64,000 nucleotides of DNA, taken from the NCBI GenBank assembly GCA_900660155.1, contig CABFPE010000490.1, positions 557,455 to 621,454 of the forward strand. The letters are read 5' to 3'. Positions within the stretch are counted from its first letter, which is position 1; the number at the start of each line of letters is the position of its first letter. This DNA is from Hofstenia miamia (lineage: Eukaryota; Xenacoelomorpha; Acoela; Hofsteniidae). The translations under genes were made by a program, and so were the position numbers. The notes under the pieces are model-generated. The model worked only from the letters and a program-made list of their open reading frames with translations, did no database searches and was not told the origin of the DNA. Below, in pieces: positions 33,162 through 45,040 of the stretch.

Positions 33162-33212
33162 CATGATTGTTAAGCCAAAAAAATTAATTGGAAACTGTCA
33201 GTGAATATTAGA

Positions 33213-33250
33213 CCAATCACAGTAAATTTAGAAATTTAAGGTTATAAAAG
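33213..33250 (+). promoter_or_regulatory. candidate GPCR core promoter (CCAAT box and TATA box)
   Basis: CCAAT at 33213-33217 and TATAAAAG at 33243-33250 stand 72 and 42 bp upstream of the GPCR start codon, in the 123 bp between the LINE tail and the ATG. Spacing would give a very short 5' UTR. In AT-rich DNA a TATA-like match can be chance. Confidence 0.35.
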
Positions 33251-33284
33251 AACAAGCTTCAAAAAATTTAGAAAAATAAAAGAA

Positions 33285-34312
33285 ATGGTGAACAATACAT
33301 TCCTATCATTGGAACTTCACTCACGATTCATTCTATCAAATTACTTAAACATCATAAATGGTGTTGTTGGTGTAACTGGTATTTGCTTGAATATCTTCAC
33401 AATCATAACCTGCAGTAAGCTCGACAAGAAACATAAGACAACATTCACAATAATTGTACAAACGCTTGCATTTTGGGATGGTATTTCTTGTGCAAGCTTT
33501 GGCATAAGAAGTGGCATACTTCGTCCAATGGGTAAGTATCATTGTAATTCATAGGTTATATTTATATGAATTTGAATTCAATAGCTTATATATTATGTAA
33601 AAACAACTAATTCTATAAAAATATGATATTGCAGCAAACTATAAACTGACAACTATACCCAAAATGTATGGTAATGATGTTTCTCCAATTAGACTTGGGT
33701 ATGCCTAAAAATATGCATATTTAAGCTTTGTCATAAACTGACAATTCAATAATATAATTTTACATACAAAATTGACATTTTACAAAATTACCAATTCAAT
33801 TCTAGCAATTGCTTAGTTAATGTGTGAAGCTAAGTAACGATAAAACAGACTAGATCAATCTATTTTAGACTCTATTTAAATAATGTTAGTAAATACACAT
33901 AAATAGTGTTGCCCAATTCGGAGGTTAACAGTCGGGTTTTGCAAAATCTGTATTAAAATAATTGTGAATTTTTTTGACCTGCATACAAGCCAATCTCAAT
34001 GAATCTATTAATAAGTGTATATATCTATCTATCTGTCTATACATATATCTTGCGCTAATTAATTTGTGTGATGCGTATATCTGGCGCTAAATAAAAAGTA
34101 CGTATTTAGAGCCAATTTTAAATTTTTCACTCAGATTTATTCAATATTATTTGTCTATGAACTTTTTACTTTATATAGACATAAAATAATAGGCATGCTG
34201 GAAAAACTACTTTCTTCAAACCAATTAGTGACTGGCGCTAAATATAGAGAGGAAAATTTTTGTAAAAATGTCGCTAGATAATATGTAGTGCCATTTTCAA
34301 ATGCTATATATA

Positions 34313-34350
<38 letters not shown>

Positions 34351-35514
34351 CATCGGTTGTGATACAATACAAATTCATATTTGGCTTTAAAAAAAGTACC
34401 GATCTATAATTTTGATTAAAAAATACTACTTGGTTGTAGAAAGATTAATTTTTTAAATTTTTTTTACATTTTGCTGTTGCAGTAATAGTTACATCGAATT
34501 AATGAAAACATCAAATACTTTGCGAACTGAGTATGTATATAAATATAATATCTATATATTTTTAGCGCCAACAATATGAATCCAATGTAAAAAAAATATT
34601 TTGATGCCGTTACCGAAATGTGTGTCTGTTGCCAATGGAAATTAAATCTCTCACGAGTAGCGTGAAGCATTTTGGTCCATGTCAAAAGTTATTTCGAATT
34701 ATTTGAGGCTAGATAAAACATTTTAAGCCTACTTTGCTCATTTGATATTTAGGCCTCTAAAAATGTATGTAAAGTATATGTAAAATTCCAATATATTTAC
34801 TTTTATAATTCAAATTTGAACTTCCATTATATAATTAGATATTTAGGTATTAATCTACAACATATGAGCATTGTCTTGTGCAAGATGATCTGGACAGTTT
34901 TTGCAGGGGTATATTTAGAATGCATTTGGTTTGTCGTGTTACTGTCTTGCGAGCGCGTAGTTTGCATCAAGTTTCCAATATTCTATAAAAAACATGGAAA
35001 TACAAAGAATGCAAATACTGTTTGCATGCTATTTTCTATTATCCTCTTCATCCCCGCTCTACCCTATTGGTATTACTATACGTTAATAAATGGATTCTGC
35101 AGAGCGACTGTGTCACTACCTCTTTATCAAATTTTCTACAACACTTTTCATTATGGGCTTATTTTTGTTGTGCCTTCCACTTTAGTTGTAATTGCAAACG
35201 TTGTCATTATCCAAGCGGTTTTTGAGTGGAGCAAAAAAAGAGAAAGTCGTCAATCGGATATTAAAATTGCATTACTGCTTGTTGTCATTTCTGTTATATT
35301 TCTTGTTTCGGTAATGGGATCGAGTGTCATTACAGTCTACACCACATTTTACGTGAAAGGCGAAACAGTTGAAGATCTTGCAAATATATACCTTCAGTAT
35401 GCAATAGCAAACCATTTCTGTTTACTAAACAGCTCCCTAAATTTCGTTTTTTATATTATTTCAACAAAAGCTTTTCGTGAAAAGTTTATGTCAATAATTT
35501 TATGTAAAGCATAA
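33285..35514 (+). CDS. rhodopsin-like (class A) G-protein-coupled receptor, two exons
   Basis: Exon 1 is 33285-33531 (donor G|GTAAGT) and exon 2 is 34847-35514 (acceptor TTTAG|GT). Both are in phase 1, so joining them gives Gly83 and a 304-residue protein, normal for a small class A receptor. N3 is a possible glycosylation site. TM1 has N36 (N1.50). TM2 has LAFWD with D65 (D2.50). Cys94 (3.25) lies exactly 25 residues before Arg119 of the ERV motif (DRY variant). TM5 has a proline (VVPSTLV). TM6 lacks CWxP. TM7 reads LNSSLNFVFY, so the NPxxY proline is Phe. The tail is short. Nothing fixes the ligand; the overall form resembles orphan peptide-type receptors expanded in invertebrates. An AATAAA at 35909 may end the transcript. 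Confidence 0.9.
34020..34420. repeat. dispersed repeat in the GPCR intron (GGCGCTAAATA family)
   Basis: Holds TGGCGCTAAATA twice (near 34090 and 34232) and then GTCGCTAGATAATATGTAGTG before an (AT)n run. The order and wording match 54195-54410 and 60016-60230 (TGGTGCTAAGTATAAAGTA ... GGCACTAGATAATATGTAG), so this is one family. Confidence 0.7.
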
Positions 35515-36594
35515 GTTGTCAGCTGTGCAGATAAATATTCGTAAAAACCTACAGGGAAATACATGAAAAATTGCTTACACCCGTTCCATATATCAAAATT
35601 CATCCTCAGTTTTATAGTACATGAAATATGTATTTAAGTTATTGTGGCATTTTGCAGGAATCCAGTTATTTACAGTTAAATTTATAAGTATTTGCACTCA
35701 ATTTCAACAACAACAAATATCAATCAACTGAGCATTATGAATTAATTTACTGTATAATTTATACAATTAAATTATTTTGATTAAATTTTCAATTGTAATT
35801 CAATAATAATTTTTAATTTAGCGATTTATTGAAATTTTAGTTATTCAAAATGATTTTTTTAAGTAATTTTGCAATATTGGAATAATAATAATAATATTAT
35901 TATTATTCAATAAATTATCGATATTCAAACATGTATTTTCATCTATCTAAATATTTATAGTATTAACTAAAGGTATATCATTTCTAAAGTTCTTAATGGA
36001 AAAGTTTTCCTATTTTGGGGAACTCAATTAAATCTCACTATTTATTGATTTAATTTTGGTATGCCGTTTAGAAAAATCTATTGCCTAATTTACATCTTTA
36101 TCAAGAAATATTAATTTGAAAATATACAGTATACAAGAAATTAATATTAAACCAAGCAAATACGAGTTATTGCTTGGATGCATAAAACCTAGATACTAAC
36201 ACATGACCAGAATATTTACTAAACTATTTACATATGCATTATTAATTAAAGAAGTTATAAAAGTAATTCTACAAAGAATTATGTTTAGTATCTATACCCA
36301 ATGTTTGCGTTTTCAATAAAACCATATTAGTAAGTTTGAGCACTTCTAAAATTATTGGGACATTTTTCCTTATTTGATGTGTAAAAATAATGTTTAAAAA
36401 AGGAGGCCATTCATACTAAACAATAAATTTTCTACAATTAAATGTCAATTATTTGTCGTAAATTTAAACTACAGATTAGTAATCTGGAGATCTGAACTAT
36501 TAAAGATGTATATATATTTAAGATAATTTACTTCTAAAAAGTGTTTGTATTAACCTTAAACAGCGGCTTTTTACCGGACAAACCGTTTTTCCCC
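35515..36594. other. GPCR 3' flank, no further gene recognised
   Basis: AT-rich. Contains (AAT)5(ATT)4 at 35881-35907, a small self-complementary repeat, and an AATAAA at 35909-35914. Confidence 0.5.
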
Positions 36595-37080
36595 ATTTAC
36601 AAAGAATTTTCTCCAAGCTTATTTTCAAATTTTAAAATCTTGAGGCATGGGTAGGTCTTTTAGGGAACATACTTTAATGCAATGCTGAAAATTTCGATTA
36701 AACCGTAATGTGTGGCCGAGAGTGTTAAAAGTTTTCCTTGAAAATTTTGAATTTTTGTAAAAGATTTAAATTCTCTCCATACTTAGTGTTCTTGCATTTA
36801 GAAGGTTTTGAGCCCATTGAGGCAACAAAGAACTTTGACTGTTTCTTGATATGTGCAAAGATATTCCAAACCCATTGAGGCGTGTTGTCCTCAAAATCAG
36901 AGATCGCGGCGTCAAAGCGCGGATTTCGATTGAAAAAGATGGGGGACTCTCCTATATCATTTAATGGTTGCAGATTGAGCACACCATTAAGTTTTTGAGC
37001 TATAAGCGCTTAAAATTTTTTATAGAATCATGAAATTTTTTCAAAAATCCCCAGCCTGCTTAAGGTTGAAGCCCTGTGAG
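36595..37080 (+). repeat. dispersed repeat, copy 1 (shared with 49.13-49.62 kb, inverted)
   Basis: Shares CATTTACAAAGAATTTTCTC, CATGGGTAG, TTTGACTGTTTCTTGAT, GTGCAAAGATATTCCAAACC and CAGATTGAGCACA in the same order with the reverse complement of 49126-49620. In both copies one frame reads VWNIFAxIKKQS then FFVAS, so the repeat may once have coded. No terminal repeats were recognised. Confidence 0.7.
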
Positions 37081-37419
37081 TACTCAAAATTTCGAATTGA
37101 CGCATTGACAGTTCTCGAGTTGAGACAACTCGAGTTGTGTTGATTTGATATTGAATAATACATTGCCTTATCCAAAAATTTTTAATATATACTATCAAAT
37201 GACAACTGTTTACGGCAAAGTTCAAAATGAGCACTATGTGGCCTATTACTTATATTACGCTCATTAAAACATTTTTATTCTCGAAACTTTGTGCCTTGTA
37301 CAGTAGAAATATATATTTTTATCTATTGAAAATGTGTATCTGTAACAAGGATACTTTGTGGCACAAATTATAACATTGTACAAAAATATTAGTAGGACAG
37401 CTCGGAAAAAAGCAGAAGA

Positions 37420-38040
37420 TTTGGACAGCAGCCATTCTAAATTGTGCGTACGAAACAGCAGAGCATTTTTAAAGCAAGATTAAAGCGTGTAAAGCCTTAA
37501 GAAGACCATGGATAACCAATGCACAGGCGCGAAGTGGTTGGCATGGGCCCGAAAGAATCAGTCAGTGATAGTGGAACAATGGTGCAACATAATATATAGT
37601 GATGAAGCATCTGTAGAAATGGTGGATAGCTGCCCATAATGCATTAGCATTGTTTATTGGCACTGCTGACCCATTCTTCACTAATTCTGACTAGGAAACA
37701 TAAATAGGAGGTGATGTTCTGGTCATGCTTCTGAGCGCTACATCAAGAATATTAATGATTGACACGTAGTTCGGCAACTTGGAAAGTGGTTAGCCAACAG
37801 TAACGAGCTTTTTCAGCATGATAGCGCGCCTTCCATATCTGCCGACGCTTTAGGGAACACTTGATCAATTTGCAAAAAACTTGTTAAAGTGGCCACCAAA
37901 TTCTGCTGATGTTAACCCCATAAAAAACCTATGGACAAATGCTAAAACGAAGCTAAAGCAAATTGTACGTGCGAGTAAGATATTATCAATCACTTTCTTG
38001 AAACTTGGGCCAACAACGAAGAAATCAAATAAATATAATT
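37420..38040 (+). pseudogene. Tc1-type transposase remnant
   Basis: Broken frames give WLAWARKNQSVTVEQW then IIYSDEAS (first catalytic Asp region), VMFWSC, FQHDSAPS (second Asp region, QxDxAP-type) and LLKWPPNSADVNPIKNLW (final region before the last catalytic residue). All Tc1 blocks are in order but spread over three frames with stops. No terminal repeats were seen. Confidence 0.75.
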
Positions 38041-38261
38041 TGTTTTGATGGATTCTATATTACACCGAATTATTGCCGTAATCAAGGCTAAAAGATATCA
38101 AACTAAATATTGACATGTGTATATTTTTTGGCAAGGTGCGAGCATTGCTTAGTTAATATAAATTCGCTGTTTGTTTCGTTAAATTCATCTATGTAAGCTC
38201 TAGACCACATAATGTACATTTTAAACTGTGGTTCAATCTTTTTGTCATTTGACCATATATA

Positions 38262-38495
38262 CAGGGTGTCCACAAAGTTTGGACACAATAAAATTTCATA
38301 ATTTCACCACTATCTAAATAAGTGAACTTCTTTCCGGATAAAGTACCATCAATTTTTAAATTAATCCTCTATAGCCATTGAGAACTATAAGTTTAAATCT
38401 TTCCTGAAGCATGGATGCAAAAAATATGAATAATTTTAAAACCTACATTGAAAAATAGTTAATTTTCCTGTGTCCAGACTTGAACAGAGACCCTA
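38262..38495. mobile_element. mariner-like MITE, TA target duplication
   Basis: 234 bp with inverted ends CAGGGTGTCCACAAAGTTTG and (inverted) TAGGGTCTCTGTTCAAGTCT followed by GGACACA. TA lies on both sides (38260-38261, 38496-38497). No coding frame. The CAGGGTGTCC start is characteristic of mariner-derived MITEs. Confidence 0.7.
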
Positions 38496-38499
38496 TATA

Positions 38500-39706
38500 T
38501 ATATATATATATATAAATTCCTTTCTCGCCCATTGAGGTTGACCATTATTATTTAGAGAATGACCGTAACTAACATTAAAGTGCCAGAATTAATTAATAT
38601 TGCATTGGTAGCCTCTCATTGCTGAACACAATGAAGAAGAAGAAGAAGAAAAATCTATATTCAGAAATTGTTTTAACAATAAATAGAAATACTGATAACA
38701 AATTCTGAAAGCGTCAAAAAAGTAATACAAAATTAAACAAAAAAAAGAAAAAGAAAACAACGAATATTTGCAAATAAAAAGTGGTTAACTTGGGCTATGA
38801 CGATTGCTAGTTACTATTAATAGAGTAATCAGGATTATAAAATTTATAACCTCGGCATTTCAGTTTTTTTATATTATAAGTGCAAAAATATTTTTTAATA
38901 TTCATTTTAAAGTTTTTTAATCACAAGATTATGATTGGAATGTTTTTAAAGTTTTAGCATAAAAGTTTCACTTTCTTATATTTGAACCTTATTAGCACAA
39001 GGGGTGCATTTAATTTGGTAAAAAATCTACACTTTTATTCTAGTTGAAGGACTTCTATTCTTGAATTTGTTGACATCAGTATCAATTGCTTAATGTTTAC
39101 ATTCATGATATTAATATGTGCTTACACAAGAATTAAGTTTTGGACTTTAAGAGGCTAACTCCGCTCTACTCGATACAAAGCAAAAATATTCCAACTCGCA
39201 GGATCCCATTTTGTACATCATTGCTTGTAAAAGACTAGTTTCTTTGAGCGGCCATTATAATGCCAATTTACATCCTATATGTTTGGACATAAATGCAATG
39301 GTCGTAACATATCACAAGCTTGCGATGATTTTTTTTATTGAATAACCGAACAAAACTTGGCAACAAATGTCTGTTATTAACTCTATGTTTTGCTTCATTA
39401 TTATTTTTGTACTACAAATCACCAGGCCGTCGTTAAAGTAGGCTATGATTGATGAAATTATTAAGAAAGCTTTTTACGAAAATAATTCATGAAAAAATTG
39501 TGAATCATACATTAGGATTGATATTATACGAAATAATTGGGGACCTTAGTTGTCGTATATAGATGCATACTTGTAAATAAAATTTGTTGATAGTGGTGAA
39601 TGTTCTTGTGATGTAAGAATTTGAAAAAGATAATTTAATACAAATGAATTGATTAGTTTTACATATCTCAAATGGTACAAGTATTTGACTCTACACCACT
39701 TCCAGG
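38500..39706. other. no gene recognised
   Basis: AT-rich, with a short (GAA)n at 38632-38650. Confidence 0.4.
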
Positions 39707-39930
39707 TGACATTTAGAAAACATCAACTTTGCATTGAGAAATAATAAATTTACAATTAGAAATCAAAAACTACAATTAGAATTGTCAAATAACATTTAGA
39801 AATAAAAAATAGATTTACCATTAAGAAATCGTCAATATTCATTTAGAAATAAAAAAACATTTCGAATTTGTCAAATATCATTCACAAAGCGTCAATTTAC
39901 ATTTAGAAATCATTAATTAACATTCAGGCA
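39707..39930. repeat. degenerate ACATTTAGAAAT tandem array
   Basis: About eight to ten imperfect copies of ACATTTAGAAAT, each followed by a short AT-rich spacer that often ends GTCAAT. Non-coding. Confidence 0.6.
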
Positions 39931-40883
39931 AAGTGCTTTGAAATTTAATGATATTTATTATTGCTTTGCACTTGGATTTTACGTGGGCTCATTTCAATTG
40001 TCGTCAAAGCTTGTTCAAACGCATACATTATCGTTTTTTGAGTTCTTTAAGCTATTTAAGTGTCAATAATTTTACTCCCTCTTGTTTGGTTCGCAGCGAG
40101 TTTGGTATTAGCTTTGGTTAGACAGACAGTCCAATTAGGAATGGAGGTTGTCTATTTGGTTAAATTTTAGCTCACAAACATTTCTCAACTGGTCAAGAAG
40201 ACCACTGAATATGAAGGAGCAAAAATTACAAAGTGAGTAGTTATCCAATTTGATTATTATTCTTAAGATTTGATACATTTGGAATAAATAGTTATGTATG
40301 ACTTTACGTTTGGCATGTTATAGGTTATTCAAAAATATTTGGCTTTGATTTCAAATCATATAAGATTTTAACTGCTTTTTGAAAATACTGATTAAATGAC
40401 CGTATACTTTTTTGCCTCATCTTTGAGAATTTATTAATACTGGTAGGCGTTTCCTGTTAAACATAAAGGGAATCTAACTGCAGCAGTGGTTCTTGTTTCA
40501 TGTTGCTAATGCATCGGTTACTCAAAATTTTTCAACTATCCATTGATGGTTGGGGCATACATTTTTTCTTTGATGGTGAGATTTGGCAACTGTGCCTTAC
40601 ATGACATACATGGGGGGTTAAATTAATATAATTTAGTTCTCAAAATATGTTTGATTGATTGTCTTTTTATTATGTTGAACTCGTTTTAATTTCTCATCAA
40701 GGACTTTGCTCATTTTTTCAAGGCACTTTTCCATTTTGAGTAACATCAATTGTAGAAAGCATGTGAATCCATCGATTGTACTAAATTTCACTATTGACTG
40801 CCAAAATGGGTTATAAATATATATATATATATATTTCAAAAAGGGAAGAACCACAGTTTAGACCGAATGGGTCTAATGTGACA
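39931..40883. other. no gene recognised
   Basis: AT-rich interval with an (AT)n run at 40817-40835. Confidence 0.4.
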
Positions 40884-41337
40884 ATACCCAGTCGAAAATC
40901 AACTGTCGCAAATACATCTTAACTCATCCTATTGATGTCCCAGGTGTCTCATCCCAGTAAAAAATCAAGTGTCGCGAATGCATCCTAACTCATCTTATTG
41001 ATGTCGCAGGTGTCTCATATCCTAGTGAGGCGCTTTTAGGATGCTGATGCTCTGCAGATGTCTCATTACGTTATCGCTGATACATCTCAATGAGATTACA
41101 TTGAGATGTCATTTCAGAATTAATTTATGATTCAGCAATGTAAGAATAATTTATGCAAAATGTCAGCACGAACTCTGAATTGTTTGATAAATTAATAAAA
41201 CTCCTTTTTACTTTATAATCTTTTATGTTGCATCAAAAAAATGATTTCAAATTTTATTCAAAATTGAAATGTTTAATTTAAATTTAGTATTGCCAAAATT
41301 TTGACTAAATTACTAAAGAATATATAGGATGTTTTAA

Positions 41338-42667
41338 CACTAGAATGCCCAAAAATTACGTTACCTCGAATGCCCAGGCCAGTCATTTTGACCGGTCTTG
41401 TAAATTAAGCATATATAATTGCCTGTAAGTCGCCCTAAACGATCGATTGTTTTACGAATATTGTGTTTGGTGACAGATTCATATTTATATTTATGTTCGT
41501 TTATTTACTAGTGTTGCAATCGTTCATTAAAATTCAAAATTTCAAAACTTATAGCCTACACAGTATCAAATCCCAATATACACGTGCATACTTATATTTG
41601 TGACATTTGTATTATATTGAAATCAATATAATAATGTTATAGACCTATAATTAATTCAAATTCGTTTATCAAAGTGTGATTATTGTATATTCGTAAAAGA
41701 CAACATTCATCAGCAATTTATTTGTGCACAAAACATCTCAAAATTGACTAATATGCGTATACTCGTATAGCGTAGTCTATTCATCTGATGGGCTAAATTT
41801 TATTGCATCGGATGATTATCTGTCTTATGAACAGTCAATGCATTTTACATAATTGACAGCGTGTTTTCCGCAGACAGTCTTTTCACATGTTTCGCAGTGA
41901 AGACAAGATTTGTTTTCACACTTCGCAGCAGAACATGTCTTTCTCTTTCTCCCTTTCGACTCTTCAACCTTTGGTACCTCCCGTTCAATTTTTTCTTCGT
42001 TTGGATTTCTGTCACGTAACAAACAGGCTAAATCGAGTATGAATTGTCTGCATGAGATATTACTACCAGTGGATTCCTTGTAAATATTGTGCGAATTGAG
42101 GGCAGCTTTGTCTAAGATATCGTAGTATACTGCCAGCGGCCGTCTACGAGTTGCAGCTTTGCAGTTTTAGAGACGTAGCATACTGTCCATCGCATCCACT
42201 CCAACTTTGTTTTCATTATAAAACTTCACCATTTCTGGTTTTCTTTTTCCAGCATTCTCAGTGGCAGCTGAAGAATGATAACTAGATAATAGAACAACAT
42301 TTGTATTTGGCTTGCATTGATACGAGACGGTCAAAGTACTATCCGTGCAATAAATGTCTTGATTCGTGAAGTGATTGCTTTTCAAAATGAGATTGTGATA
42401 GGAAACGAGAAGATTTTCTAACTGTTGTTGATTGTGAAGTATGCTATATTAACTACCGATCAAAATGACCGGGCTGGGCATTAGAGGTAGATTTTCCGGA
42501 ACATAGATAAACAAGAGTGATCAATTCAATTAAACAAATGCTAAAGTAAATATCATCAAAAAGAATAATTATGGTGGTATTTAGTTGGTATAGTTCAATT
42601 ACACTAATGAACTGAAACTAATTTAAGTCGCTTTCCGGTCAAAATGACCGGTCCGGGCGTTCTAGTG
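41338..42667 (-). mobile_element. piggyBac element, internally deleted, TTAA target duplication
   Basis: 13-bp inverted ends CACTAGAATGCCC / CACTAGAACGCCC with TTAA at 41334-41337 and 42668-42671. It is 1,330 bp, shorter than an autonomous element. Next to each end lies an inner palindrome-like ATTTTGACCGG motif. Confidence 0.93.
41825..42440 (-). pseudogene. piggyBac transposase, C-terminal third
   Basis: Minus frame: NLLVSYHNLILKSNHF, TENAGKRKPEMVKFYNENK, VGVDAMDSMLRL, a stop at 42164-42166 where the family usually has Tyr, then NCKAATRRRPLAVYYDIL and NSHNIYKES, ending in the cysteine-rich domain (CSAAKCENKSCLHCETCEKT, then CGKHAVNYVKCIDC). The KVGVDAMDSM block holds the last catalytic Asp region, and the cysteine-rich end binds the TIRs. 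The N-terminal two thirds, with the first catalytic residues, are absent. Apart from the single stop the frame is open, so the copy is young. Confidence 0.88.
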
Positions 42668-43539
42668 TTAAAAGCTATCAATCATACTGAGTAAATTAGT
42701 AATTACATGAATAGTAATGTAATGCATTATCAATACAATACTAGCTGTATTGTGTTAGTATATGATATTTGTAACTGCGCATATTATCTTGCGTGTGTCT
42801 AATTAATTTGCTGAATGCATCTGTGCGAAACAATTTTCATGCTTTGCGTTTGTAGTATAGTTTATACATTGTTTAATAAATGGTGAACTGTTATATGTAC
42901 TTAAAACGCACGGACATTGTGTATTTTGTTGTTATAAATGATGTTGCTGTGACGGTCATTCACCTACTACTTTCCGCTATTCTCAAATTATCTCATTGCG
43001 ATTCAATCTCAAACCCATCTGCTGAGACAACCTGAGAACGTCTTATTGGGACATATGGTGTCTCAATGAGACATCCTAGAGATATTACTTTGGACGGACA
43101 TTAAGACAGATTTAGAATCATTTTAGGATCCATTGCGATGTTCTCGTGATATCACTAGGATGGCAATTATGTCGCGGTGAGATGTTTTTAGGGTATTGTG
43201 GGAATTTCTCATTTTTGTCTGGGTATAATACCGAGGTCAAATATTCTTACAACATGTATCAGTAACGTTTTAAATTATAAAATAAATTAAATATGTGAAA
43301 TATTGAAAAAACATCAAAAAGTAAAAATTACATCTGCATGTATTATTGCCCATGAAAATTTTGACTTAATCTGTACAGTTGGAAAATATTTAAGTTTGTA
43401 TTTAAAATTCAAAGATCAAATTTAACTATGAAAGAAAAACGGACAAAAGAAATAATCGGAATACAGAAAAATAGATATTATATAAGTACAATTCAGCAAA
43501 GAGAATTATCTGACGGATGCCTCAAATGCAAAAAGCACT

Positions 43540-43620
43540 GAAGAGAATTCCCGGTTTCAATGTGACGAATGCGATATGTGGTTTCATTTCTCTTGTTCGA
43601 AACTGCCAGTGGAATATTAA
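43540..43620 (+). other. short PHD-like zinc-finger coding fragment
   Basis: One frame reads RFQCDECDMWFHFSCSKLPV, the C-x2-C-x4-H-x2-C half of a PHD finger. Such fingers occur in ORF1 of some LINEs and in transposases. The flanking frame is short and broken, so the parent gene is unknown. Confidence 0.4.
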
Positions 43621-44118
43621 GATTCCTATCTAGCATCAAAACCTCTTTACAAGAAATTTGTGGGCTCGTCAATATCGTTTTCAAAATAAAAATTATTGAA
43701 TTACTATCTTCACTTGCTATCTCAAACTGTAAGGGAAGAGCTACCTGTATATTACTGCAATTGTGATAATGCAAAGAAATTAGCAAAGAAGTTTCAGTTT
43801 ACCAGCTTTTCTTCCAGTTCTTATTACCCAAATCTCAAATTTGTATGTAAATCTGCAGTATATCATTCTTAACAGCACATTATAGTCTGAAACCATTTGT
43901 AGGAAGCACAAAAACAGCGTTTGATAAAATTGGTTATAATCCACAATTTAAAAATGTGTGCCAAGATTAGTCCTTTTAAGTACCATTTTTTCGCCAAATG
44001 CGTTAACGAAAGTTGCTATTTGAAGCAGGTAAGTATAGAGAGTAATATGGTGTGTTTTGTACGAAAAATAGAACCCGGTCATGCGGAAGATTTGCATTTG
44101 CATTTGGTGGGATATATA
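43621..44118. other. no gene recognised
   Basis: AT-rich. The plus frame at 43921-44124 has no motif. Confidence 0.35.
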
Positions 44119-45008
44119 CAGTAGAACGGGTTAACTTTTAACATTTTTTTGGTTACTTTCACTTCCATGAATCGACGATTTTCACTTTAATGACCCGAAC
44201 CTCCCTGTAAGCTGTCAAAAAGTACGAAAAAAGAGAGACTTGGAATCAATCTAAAATAATATGCGATGGAAATAATACCATGTACTTGCCATGCAGTCAA
44301 TTGGGGATAACTTTTAACAGACACTAAAGTCTAAAAAGAGTCACAAACCGACCCCTCATCAGCAGAATTTTTACATGTCTATCAAAACAAGAACATTCAA
44401 TCGTTTTCAAAAATTCTGCTCATTCTATTTGACAAAAATAGACAAGCACACACAGAACTCGAGTCTAGATGTGGAAAATGACCATAAAAAGTAAAAGTAG
44501 GCCTATCAATAGCAGATTACGAGCTACAGTCATCACAAGTGAAATAGACATCAGTGGACTCACCATTGCAATAGCCATACAACCATTCTTTGCAGAAGTT
44601 GCATTGCAGCAAATCTAGCCCTCACAAACAAACCATTTGTTATCTAAATTTTCATCTGACACTGCACTTGCACTGGTCGTTGCGATAGAACTTGATTGAG
44701 CCTGGCCCAGGATCTCCAGAGAACGTTCAACTCACAGGCAGCAGTGGTTTGCCGGGAATTATCTTAGAGCCCCTGGGCTTCTTTTTTTCATTAAGGCCTC
44801 TCCCTTCCTACAACATTTGGATGAGTGGACATCCTCACGACACTGGGCAGCAACACTTGTTACCCGAAGATGTTCATTCCGGTGTGCTGCGCTGATAAAT
44901 TTAAAACATAGATATCCCATCGACTACATGGATCAAGTGGCAGCCAAGCAATTTGAGAAAATGTGCGTTGTTAAAAGTTACCCCGCGCGTTAAAAGTTCC
45001 ACCGTTCT

Positions 45009-45012
<4 letters not shown>
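44119..45012. mobile_element. pogo/Tigger-like deletion derivative
   Basis: Left end CAGTAGAACGGGTTAACTTT; right end, inverted, CCTTAGAACGGTGGAACTTT. TA on both sides (44117-44118, 45013-45014). The CAGTNGAAC...TTAACTT pattern is typical of pogo/Tigger TIRs. On minus at 44700-44520 two frames show NKWFVCEG and CNFCKEWLYGYC then YFTCDDC, a Cys-rich tail like that of some Tigger transposases. The rest of the transposase is missing. Confidence 0.6.

Positions 45013-45040
<28 letters not shown>

Larger units (their letters stand above)
40884..43226. mobile_element. candidate TIR element rich in GTCTCA motifs, carrying a piggyBac
   Basis: Ends ATACCCAGTCGAAAATCAAC (left) and ATACCCAGACAAAAATGAGA (right, inverted). 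Both flanks are crowded with GTCTCA/TGAGAC motifs. A 66-bp unit (CCCAGT ... GGTGTCTCAT) is repeated in tandem at 40888 and 40964. Without the inner piggyBac the element is about 1.0 kb and has no coding frame. No target duplication could be fixed, so the boundaries are tentative. Confidence 0.5.

Noticed and set aside
33345-33542. Minus frame within GPCR exon 1
   Set aside because: Antisense of a convincing exon with a good donor site.
44692-44895. 67-codon plus frame MIEPGPGSPENVQ
   Set aside because: Lies within the pogo-like element opposite the transposase tail; no motif and no start context.
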